From Candidatus Bathyarchaeota archaeon (GTDB taxonomy: Archaea; Thermoproteota; Bathyarchaeia; TCS64), in NCBI GenBank assembly GCA_013619005.1, contig JABXKY010000263.1:1-14759 (forward strand): a DNA stretch of 14,759 bases, given 5' to 3'. This document shows positions 7,401-13,292 of this stretch, one piece after another. Within the stretch, counting starts at the first letter, position 1; each line of letters starts with the position of its first letter. The notes under the pieces were generated by a model that saw nothing but the letters and a program-made list of their open reading frames with translations, was not told the origin of the DNA and did not search any database. Position numbers and translations under genes: made by a program.

Positions 7401-7493
7401 TTAAAATAATGCGCGCGCGTCGCGGTAACTCTAGGAGGGAACCAACACTCGTCATCAATAAAGAATGTGAGATAAGCGAAACAATGCGGAAAA

Positions 7494-8651
7494 TTAATTC
7501 CAGTACTCTCGGGGGGCCTTCATCTCGCCGTACCCCATGAGGTCGTCGCTCCAAGCCCAGAGCCTGTTGAGCTGGGGCACGTTCCTGATGAACCACTTGA
7601 CGACGTCATGCACAGGCCCCTTCTTCTTGGCGAAGGCGCAGACCCGGTAACAGACTGTGCAGCTGGTGCCCACCTGGTCCCAGTAGTCCCTGCACTTCTC
7701 CTCGTCGCAGGGCCACCTGAAGGCGCCCGGGTTTGATCCGGGCGGGTCATCCCATGACCGGGGTCCAGGGCCAATGGCGTCCCCGGGGCAATGTTTAGAG
7801 CATTTCTGGCAATCCTCACAGAACTCAAGGATACCCGGGTCGGCCTGTGGGCTCTGGGGCAGGGGCATATCGGTGAATACCTTGCATATCTTGAAGAGCG
7901 GGCCGTCCTGCCAGCTAATAACCCGATTCATCCTCCCCAGGTGGCCGATGCCTGCCTTGAGGGCCATGGGCACGTTCATGGTCATATCGTTCCCTGACGG
8001 TACCGCGTTCCACCCCAGGCCCCTGATGAACTCGGCCACTGTCCCTGCCAGTATGTGCATCCTGCTGTAGGCCATCCCGCCTGCCGCGAATAGGGGCGTC
8101 GGCGTGTACTGGGTCTCCTCGTAGTCGATGGGAACCGTCATGACGATGGCCCACCTGTGGCTTTTAGGGTACACGGCTTTCTCATCTGTCTCGTGGGCGG
8201 TCTCGGCGTCCTCGAATACCACCGGTTTGCCGTCCTTGGTGTGGCTGAAGAACCATCGCTCATCGATCTCGGTGAACCTTACATCCAGGGCGCCGTAGTA
8301 TCTGGCGGCCTTGCTGATGACCCTGGCTGTCTCCTCCGAGCCAGCTTCCCATTTTGGGATATCCTCGGGCTTATGCGTGACCCCCAGTGGGCTCCAGCTG
8401 TAGTAGCCCCTGTTCATGCCCTCTGGCTCGCCGTTGGATTGATGGTTTGCGGTATACGCCGCGTCCCTGAAGGCGTAATCAAGGAGGCTGAAGCCAGGTA
8501 ACTCCTGCTCTATCCTCCACTTTTTCCCCTCCTGGGTCTTGTACCCTCGTGGGGTTGACACCCTCGTGCTTCCCCTTGGGTCGTGGCGCTTGTACGAGTC
8601 CTTTACGGGGTAGTTATCCTCGTAGCCGTTCTTTCTGGTCAACTCAGTCAC
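7494..8651 (-). CDS. Reductive dehalogenase catalytic subunit homologue (RdhA-like), third of the tandem
   Basis: 385 residues. The RdhA pattern is complete: PGFSLLDYAF (52-61); the corrinoid-domain core from AYSRMHILAGTVAEFIRGLGW (194-214) through PSGND (218-222) and VPMALKAGIGHLGR (227-240); and two ferredoxin-type clusters. The first uses C278, C281, C284 and C288 (CEDCQKCSKHCP); the second uses C320, C331, C334 and C338. Family members reduce organohalides with cobalamin and two iron-sulfur clusters, although some relatives have other roles. There is no Tat signal, so it is cytoplasmic. Counterparts of the PceA Tyr246 and Asn272 are Y195 and N221, but the Arg305 position is Lys254 (GPLFKICKV), unlike the other two copies. 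GTG at 8651 begins one base after the upstream stop, so translation is probably coupled. It lacks the TPF.R tail of its siblings and ends at EYWN. Confidence 0.88.
   Translation of the reverse strand: MTELTRKNGYEDNYPVKDSYKRHDPRGSTRVSTPRGYKTQEGKKWRIEQELPGFSLLDYAFRDAAYTANHQSNGEPEGMNRGYYSWSPLGVTHKPEDIPKWEAGSEETARVISKAARYYGALDVRFTEIDERWFFSHTKDGKPVVFEDAETAHETDEKAVYPKSHRWAIVMTVPIDYEETQYTPTPLFAAGGMAYSRMHILAGTVAEFIRGLGWNAVPSGNDMTMNVPMALKAGIGHLGRMNRVISWQDGPLFKICKVFTDMPLPQSPQADPGILEFCEDCQKCSKHCPGDAIGPGPRSWDDPPGSNPGAFRWPCDEEKCRDYWDQVGTSCTVCYRVCAFAKKKGPVHDVVKWFIRNVPQLNRLWAWSDDLMGYGEMKAPREYWN
7517..7610 (-). repeat. Near-identical 3' tract shared with the second rdhA-like gene (copy A)
   Basis: These 94 bases match 8694-8787 at 91 positions by direct comparison. 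The three mismatches (7562, 7564, 7604) all change the amino acid (Arg/Lys, Leu/Phe, Val/Ile), and there is no silent difference. The tract encodes the C-terminal block from VKWFIRNVPQLN to LMGYGEMK. Much of the rest of the two genes is clearly more diverged. Confidence 0.85.
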
Positions 8652-8652
8652 C

Positions 8653-9843
8653 CTAGGTTCGCCTGAACGGCGTTCTCCAGTACTCCCTGGGATCCTTCAT
8701 CTCGCCGTACCCCATGAGGTCGTCGCTCCAAGCCCAGAACTTGTTGAGCTGGGGCACGTTCCTGATGAACCACTTGACGATGTCATGGGTGAGCCCCTTG
8801 GGCTTGGTGAAGCTGCACGTCCTGAAGCATACGCTGCACGGCGACCCCACCTCGTTCCAGTAGTCGAGGCATCCCTCCTCGTCGCCGTACCACTTGAGTA
8901 CCCCCGGGTTGTTTGCCCGGCAGGCAGCCTCGTAGGTTCTGGGTCCGTATGGCAGGACCTGGGCCGGGCAGTGCCTGGCGCATTTCTCGCAGTCCTCGCA
9001 GAACTTGATTATCCCAGGATGTGCCAGATCGCTCTGGGGTAGCGGCAGGTCCGTGAACACCTTCATGAGGCGCACCAGGGGGCCCCTATCCCATGTGATG
9101 AGCCTTCCCTTTCTACCTGCATGACCTAGGCCGGCTTGGACGGCTATGGGTATGCTCATGGCGGTGTCGTTGCCCATGGGGGTGGCGTGCCACCCGAGGC
9201 CCCTGATGAACTCGGCGAGCTGCCCCGCCAGGTGGTGCATCCTGCTGTACCCCATGTTGGAGGACACCTCCAGCTGGGTGGGGGCGTGCATGAACTCATC
9301 GTACTCCATGGCCACGGTGATGCCGATGACGTGCCTGTGTTTGAGGGGGAAGACGGCTTTCTCCTCCGTCACGTAGCCCTCATCGATCTCCACGTCAAAC
9401 TCCAACGGTTTCCCGTACCTGCTGTGGGTGTAGAACCACCGCTCATCCAGGGTGGTGAACCCGACGCTGTGTGCCCCGAAGTACTTGGCCGCCTTCTCGA
9501 TGATCCTCGCGGCCTCCTCTGGGCTTCCCTCCCACCGGGGGACGTCCTCGGGCTTTGTCACGTGGCCCATGCTCTTCCAGCTGTAGAAGGCTTGGCCCTG
9601 GGTGTCGGTGGTGTCCTCGGGGTACTCGTAGAGGCCCGCGGCTCCGTTGAAAGCGTAATCGACTAGGCTGAACCCCGGTATCTCCTGCCTGATCTTGTCT
9701 GCCCTGTATTCCTCGGCTCCGAACTGGACCACGTTTCCCGTTTTCTCGATGGATTGACCGAAGGCTGTGTTCCTCTGGTCGTACCTCTCGTAGCCTTCCT
9801 TCATGGGGTATAATTCATCAAATGTCCTGGGCAACGTAACCAA
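8653..9843 (-). CDS. Reductive dehalogenase catalytic subunit homologue (RdhA-like), second of the tandem
   Basis: 396 residues, close to both neighbours over the full length. Visible blocks are PGFSLVDYAF (56-65), MGYSRMHHLAGQLAEFIRGL (197-216), MGND (223-226), AGLGHAGRKGRLITW (237-251), VFTDLPLPQ (262-270), then clusters C282/C285/C288/C292 (CEDCEKCARHCP) and C325/C336/C339/C343 (GCLDYW...CSVCFRTC). Y199, N225 and R258 sit at exactly the spacing of the PceA residues Tyr246, Asn272 and Arg305, arguing for a working corrinoid active site. No Tat signal is present, and there is no RdhB gene beside it. The TTG at 9843 has only AGG directly in front; a TTG three codons later (9834) has AGG at better spacing and gives an N-terminus more like that of the first copy. 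Cobalamin dependence and the electron donor are inferred from the family. Confidence 0.9.
   Translation of the reverse strand: MVTLPRTFDELYPMKEGYERYDQRNTAFGQSIEKTGNVVQFGAEEYRADKIRQEIPGFSLVDYAFNGAAGLYEYPEDTTDTQGQAFYSWKSMGHVTKPEDVPRWEGSPEEAARIIEKAAKYFGAHSVGFTTLDERWFYTHSRYGKPLEFDVEIDEGYVTEEKAVFPLKHRHVIGITVAMEYDEFMHAPTQLEVSSNMGYSRMHHLAGQLAEFIRGLGWHATPMGNDTAMSIPIAVQAGLGHAGRKGRLITWDRGPLVRLMKVFTDLPLPQSDLAHPGIIKFCEDCEKCARHCPAQVLPYGPRTYEAACRANNPGVLKWYGDEEGCLDYWNEVGSPCSVCFRTCSFTKPKGLTHDIVKWFIRNVPQLNKFWAWSDDLMGYGEMKDPREYWRTPFRRT
8694..8787 (-). repeat. Near-identical 3' tract shared with the third rdhA-like gene (copy B)
   Basis: Partner of 7517-7610. A 35-base core of it (8747-8781, encoding most of IVKWFIRNVPQL) is also identical in the first copy at 9980-10014. 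All three genes therefore share this core at the nucleotide level. Confidence 0.85.
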
Positions 9844-9885
9844 CCTGAAAAATGAGTGGCTGGGGGATAATAAGATTTGAGAGGA

Positions 9886-11055
9886 TTAGCTTCTCTCAAA
9901 TGGGGTGTCCCAGTACTTCTTGGGGTCGCTCATCTTTCCGTAGCCCAGTAGCTCGTCGGTGTAGGCGAAGAAACCGTTTAGCTGGGGCACGTTCCTGATG
10001 AACCACTTGACGATATCGTGGCTCAAGCCCTTGCTCTTGGTGAAGTTGCACATCCTGAAGCAGATGCTGCACCCCGTGGTCACCTCGTGCCAGTAATCAA
10101 AGCAGCTCTGCTCGTTGCAGTACCACTTGAGGGGCCCGGGGTTGTTGGACTCGTTCTGGGGGTCATATGTCCTTGGACCGTATGGGATCGACTGGCTTGG
10201 GCAGTGCTTTGCGCATTTCTCACATGACTCGCAGAACTCGATGATGCCGCTTGGGGCGGGTGGGCTCTGGAGTAGTGGCATGTCTGTGAAGACCTTGCAT
10301 ATCCTCACGAGGGGCCCGTTCTCCCACGTGATGAGCCTGCCGTTCCTCCCCACGTGTCCAAGGCCGGCTTGGGCTGCCATGGGTACGCTGAGTGCGGTGT
10401 CGTTTCCACAGGGAATTGCGTTCCACCCGAGACCTCTGATGAACTCGGCCAACGTACCTGCGGTTACGTGCATGCGGGCGTATCCCATGTTGCTTGTTAC
10501 CTCGATTGGGGTGGGCGCGTAGCTGTTCTCGTTGAACTCCATGGGGATGGTCATGACGATGACGTGCTTGTGGCTCTCAGGGATGACGATCTTCTCGTCG
10601 TTGATGTAACCCGTCTCCACGTCCTCAAACACTATGGGTTTCCCGTTGCTGTCGTGGCTGTATATCCAACGCTTGTCCATCTTCGTGAACCCAACGTTGA
10701 CTGCGCCGTAATACTGTCCGGCTTTCTTGACGACCTTGGCGTGCTCCTCCGGGGTCTTCTCCCATCGTGGGACCTCATCGGGCTTGACTGATACGCCTAG
10801 GGGCTCCCATGAGTAGTAGCCCGTGTTGGCCCCGTCGTGGTTGTCCGAGGTGTTGGCCGCGTTCTTGAAGCTGATGTCTGGGTGGCTGAAACCGGGTGCC
10901 CCTGCCCTCATCTTGTCCCACACTTTCTTGGTGTAGCTGAAGGTTTCAGCGCCTAGCAATTGTCTCTTGATGCTGAAAGCGGTCTTTCTCCCGTCGAAGC
11001 GCTTGTACTCTTCATTGATAGGGTAATATTCTTCAAATGGTATTCTTTTGCCCAC
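9886..11055 (-). CDS. Reductive dehalogenase catalytic subunit homologue (RdhA-like), first of the tandem
   Basis: 389 residues, first of the three in transcription order. It has PGFSHPDISF (54-63), NMGYARMHVTAGTLAEFIRG (189-208), CGND (216-219), AGLGHVGRNGRLITWENGP (230-248), clusters C275/C278/C281/C285 (CESCEKCAKHCP) and C318/C329/C332/C336, and ends in YWDTPFERS. Y192, N218 and R251 keep the spacing of the PceA Tyr/Asn/Arg triad. Classical respiratory RdhA proteins are about 450-550 residues with a Tat leader; this one is shorter and starts directly at the catalytic domain, so a cytoplasmic enzyme is expected. The GTG start is supported by a GGGGGG ribosome site five bases upstream and by alignment with the sibling N-termini. 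It has its own TATA-like element 58 bases or less after the DUF1634 gene. A 42-base gap separates it from the second copy. Confidence 0.9.
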   Translation of the reverse strand: MGKRIPFEEYYPINEEYKRFDGRKTAFSIKRQLLGAETFSYTKKVWDKMRAGAPGFSHPDISFKNAANTSDNHDGANTGYYSWEPLGVSVKPDEVPRWEKTPEEHAKVVKKAGQYYGAVNVGFTKMDKRWIYSHDSNGKPIVFEDVETGYINDEKIVIPESHKHVIVMTIPMEFNENSYAPTPIEVTSNMGYARMHVTAGTLAEFIRGLGWNAIPCGNDTALSVPMAAQAGLGHVGRNGRLITWENGPLVRICKVFTDMPLLQSPPAPSGIIEFCESCEKCAKHCPSQSIPYGPRTYDPQNESNNPGPLKWYCNEQSCFDYWHEVTTGCSICFRMCNFTKSKGLSHDIVKWFIRNVPQLNGFFAYTDELLGYGKMSDPKKYWDTPFERS

Positions 11056-11060
11056 ATCAT

Positions 11061-11066
11061 CCCCCC
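11061..11066 (-). promoter_or_regulatory. Ribosome binding site deciding the GTG start of the first rdhA-like gene
   Basis: GGGGGG on the minus strand lies five bases before GTG 11055. The ATG triplets at 11060 and 11057 are out of frame with the protein, so GTG is the supported start. Confidence 0.6.
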
Positions 11067-11090
11067 GTGTCCCGCTTCCTTTGATTGTGG

Positions 11091-11104
11091 ATATATTAAA
11101 TATG
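11091..11104 (-). promoter_or_regulatory. TATA-like element before the rdhA-like operon
   Basis: The minus strand reads CATATTTAATATAT, centred about 42 bases before GTG 11055. It lies in the 58-base gap after the DUF1634 gene. It would give a leader of about 15 bases that includes the G-rich ribosome site, so the three rdhA-like genes could be expressed independently of the permease genes. Confidence 0.55.
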
Positions 11105-11113
11105 TTGCATTTT

Positions 11114-11458
11114 TCAGCCGACGCCGAGGATCATGCTGAGCACCAGGACGCTCAGAACCATGCCAGTGATTACAGTGAAGGTCCAGTCCTTTGATACGAA
11201 GAAAACGGCCACGCTGGCCACGATCCTGAGCAGCGGGGTTCCCACGAGGACCATGAATCCAAGGAATATCACATGACTCGGCTCTAGGAAGGGGGCTCCG
11301 AATATCATCCAGTTGAGCTCAAACATGTCCACTGGGCACGAGTTGTCCCCTGTTACCATGAACAGGACCAACCCGATGAATATGAGAACCCCGCTTAAAG
11401 AGACGCTTGCCTGCATGAGCCGGGATATGAATAGCTCCATGTTTTTGTGGTCTCTCAA
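11114..11458 (-). CDS. DUF1634 membrane protein
   Basis: 114 residues with three hydrophobic segments (about 15-35, 57-82 and 90-112). The pattern matches DUF1634: an N-terminal SRLMQASVSLSGVLIFIGLVL helix, a central VIFLGFMVLVGTPLLRIVASV helix with the conserved TP.LR, and a final DWTFTVITGMVLSVLVLS helix. Such proteins are frequently encoded directly after TSUP permeases and are presumed accessory subunits, though their role has not been shown. The TTG start at 11458 overlaps the permease stop codon (TTGA), indicating translational coupling. An in-frame ATG at 11440 (MELFISRL) is an alternative start. Confidence 0.82.
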   Translation of the reverse strand: MRDHKNMELFISRLMQASVSLSGVLIFIGLVLFMVTGDNSCPVDMFELNWMIFGAPFLEPSHVIFLGFMVLVGTPLLRIVASVAVFFVSKDWTFTVITGMVLSVLVLSMILGVG

Positions 11459-12300
11459 AATAGTCCAGCCCCTGATACTATCATTCTTAACCCCAAGATT
11501 AGGAGAACGACGACGAACAGTTGTTTTAGGAACAGCCCCTGTATGTGCCTGGTAGACCTTGCCCCGAGGTATGAACCGATTAATGTTCCGAGGACAACGG
11601 GCGCCGTTATGAAGAAATCGCAGTAGCCATGCCTCAGGTACACCAACGCGCTCGCGGATGCCGTTACCCCTATCATGAAGTTGCTCGTCGCCACTGATAC
11701 CTTCATGGGGATACTGCTCACGACGTTCATAGCCGGCACCTTGATCCCGCCGCCCCCTATGCCGAGTAGCCCCGATACGATGCCCGCGATGTAGCTGATC
11801 AGGAATGTTGGAAGTGAGTGATGCACACCGTAGCTCACCTGTTCGCCTGATGCCTCGTCCCAGTAGTCTCCTCCCAGATCCAGTTTATCAGCGAGCCAGT
11901 CGTTTGGCATGCTTGTCCAGCTCTTGTTTGTGTTTCTCATCTGGGTCCACATGGTGATGGAGGCGTAGAGCAGGGAGGCACCGAACAGTGTTTGAAGAAC
12001 CGATTCACCTGCAACGCTCATCAGGGATGCACCTGAAAGAGCCCCTAGAGTTGTAGCTAGCTCCAGGAACATCCCGAGCTTGGTGTTGGTGATCTCATTT
12101 TTGACATAGACAGAGGTGGCTGCGCTACTCGTGGCGACAACGGCGATGATGCTCGCGCCTGCCGCGTAATGAATTGGTATGTCAAGTAAGAATACGAGTA
12201 AGGGAACCAGGATAACCCCTCCACCTAGCCCCAGCAATGCGCCAAGAAACCCCGAGAATATGGCGATTATTAAGGCGAACATCGTGAACGCGGGGGTCAT
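11455..12300 (-). CDS. TSUP family permease (sulfite exporter TauE/SafE-like)
   Basis: 281 residues with the internal duplication typical of TSUP transporters. The first repeat has GFLGALLGLGGGVILVPLLV (17-36) followed by AAGASIIAVVATSSAATSVY. The second has GIVSGLLGIGGGGIKVPAMN (173-192) followed by VATSNFMIGVTASASALVYL. A hydrophilic loop at about 120-162 separates the halves, and the protein is in the cytoplasmic membrane. Family substrates include sulfite, organosulfonates, thiosulfate and other small anions; which applies here is not readable. ATG 12300 is at leaderless distance from a TATA element, with a perfect inverted repeat between them. The divergent FilR1-type regulator is the obvious candidate to control it. 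Confidence 0.9.
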   Translation of the reverse strand: MTPAFTMFALIIAIFSGFLGALLGLGGGVILVPLLVFLLDIPIHYAAGASIIAVVATSSAATSVYVKNEITNTKLGMFLELATTLGALSGASLMSVAGESVLQTLFGASLLYASITMWTQMRNTNKSWTSMPNDWLADKLDLGGDYWDEASGEQVSYGVHHSLPTFLISYIAGIVSGLLGIGGGGIKVPAMNVVSSIPMKVSVATSNFMIGVTASASALVYLRHGYCDFFITAPVVLGTLIGSYLGARSTRHIQGLFLKQLFVVVLLILGLRMIVSGAGLF

Positions 12301-12316
12301 ACCGTAAACCTACGGT
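12301..12316. promoter_or_regulatory. Inverted repeat, candidate operator of the TSUP gene
   Basis: ACCGTAAACCTACGGT has perfect six-base arms (ACCGTA/TACGGT) around a four-base centre. It occupies the bases between the TSUP TATA element and its ATG, where a bound dimer would block transcription initiation. The dimeric HTH regulator encoded at 12408 is a natural candidate ligand. I noticed no second full copy in the window. Confidence 0.5.
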
Positions 12317-12320
12317 CAAT

Positions 12321-12332
12321 ATTATTTATATA
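12321..12332 (-). promoter_or_regulatory. TATA box of the TSUP-DUF1634 genes
   Basis: The minus strand reads TATATAAATAAT, centred about 27 bases before ATG 12300. This predicts a leaderless or nearly leaderless transcript. No Shine-Dalgarno is visible in front of the ATG. Confidence 0.65.
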
Positions 12333-12407
12333 GTTCTGAAAAACCATAATCCACCCTCATTCCGTGAAACAAGCCCTCAAACAGGTTAATACCAATAATA
12401 GACCAAT

Positions 12408-13253
12408 ATGCAGTCCAAATACAGCCAAAACTCAAGGGTAAGGGTTATCTGTTTTTCAATGACAGTAGATACGATGTCAAGTTTTTACGACCTGATGTTC
12501 GAGGTAAGCAACGAGGAACGGGTTCGAATACTAAGGGTGATAGAGAAAAACCGAAACAGCTTCTCGGGTATCGCGCGCGAGCTTGATATCACGACCCAGG
12601 AGGTTAGCCGCCACTTCAACAGGTTGATGGAGGCGGGTCTCACAACGCGGGACAGGGAAGGCTTCCCGTCCCTCACACCTTTCGGCAGCGTCATTCTGAG
12701 ACAGTTAGAGTCCGCGAGGTTCACCAGCGATCACAGGGACTATTTCGTCTCGCACCAAGCGGACTGGTTGCCGGATATGTTCCTCTCAAGGCTTGGGGAG
12801 CTGTCAGGTCTCAGGTTCCGGGACGACGTCATGGTCACTGTAAGCGATATCATCAGGATACTCCAAGAGGCAGAGGAGTACCTGTTTGACATCAATATGC
12901 CTTACGTAGCAGCCGCTTTCCCACACATAAGGGACGCCTACGATAGGGGGATACCTGGAAAGTTCCTTCACGGACGAGATCTGAGGGTCCCAGATGAGAT
13001 GCAGGGTGTTAGGGATGAATCATTCACCGATGAATTTGTGAGAGAGATATCCCGGAGGGGGGTCTTTGAGGAAAGATACCTAGAGACGGATGTGGTGCTA
13101 TACATGAACGAGAAGGAGGTCGCGGTCCTGTGCTTCCCCACGTTGAACAATCAATACGATTTCGCCGGGTTCACTGGGGATGACCCGTCTGCGCATGAGT
13201 GGTGCAGGGACCTGTTCCGTCATTTGTGGGAGAAAGGCCGCCAGATTAGCTAA
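12408..13253 (+). CDS. Winged-HTH transcriptional regulator with FilR1-type (DUF1724) sensor domain
   Basis: 281 residues. An ArsR-like winged HTH lies at about 33-95: NEERVRILRVIEKNRNSFSG, then IARELDITTQEVSRHFNRLMEAGLTTRD as the helix-turn-helix, then LTPFGSVIL. The rest (about 115-280) matches the FilR1 middle/DUF1724 domain of archaeal regulators, with a central EAEEYLFDINMPY block, EERYLETDVVLYMNEKEVAV, FPTLNNQYDFAGFTGDDPSAHEWCRDLF and a final helix. Members bind DNA as dimers and are thought to sense small ligands through the second domain. The ATG at 12408 gives an N-terminal extension unlike the family; in-frame ATGs at 12461 and 12476 (MSSFYDLMF) are good alternatives. None has a clear ribosome site. 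Divergent placement next to the TSUP gene suggests local control. Confidence 0.85.
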   Translation: MQSKYSQNSRVRVICFSMTVDTMSSFYDLMFEVSNEERVRILRVIEKNRNSFSGIARELDITTQEVSRHFNRLMEAGLTTRDREGFPSLTPFGSVILRQLESARFTSDHRDYFVSHQADWLPDMFLSRLGELSGLRFRDDVMVTVSDIIRILQEAEEYLFDINMPYVAAAFPHIRDAYDRGIPGKFLHGRDLRVPDEMQGVRDESFTDEFVREISRRGVFEERYLETDVVLYMNEKEVAVLCFPTLNNQYDFAGFTGDDPSAHEWCRDLFRHLWEKGRQIS

Positions 13254-13292
13254 CCATACCGTTTCATATCCCCGAATCCAGTATTATTGTCG

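Noticed and set aside
9136..9666. 176-residue plus-strand open frame opposite the second rdhA-like gene
   Set aside because: It is antisense to a strongly supported gene, with Val/Gly/His-rich shadow composition and no family features.
7494..11055. Epoxyqueuosine reductase (QueG) as the identity of the three iron-sulfur proteins
   Set aside because: QueG shares the fold and clusters, but these proteins have the RdhA-type FIRGLG, GND and TDLPL blocks, a PceA-like triad and three tandem copies, which do not suit a single-copy tRNA modification enzyme. Phylogeny would settle it.
7494..11055. Tandem rdhA-like genes as an assembly artefact
   Set aside because: The three proteins differ over most of their length and have distinct starts and tails, so they are genuine paralogues; only the short 3' tract is near-identical.
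12526..12536. GGTTCGAATAC, resembling a tRNA T-arm
   Set aside because: It lies inside the HTH regulator reading frame, and no acceptor or anticodon stem can be built around it.
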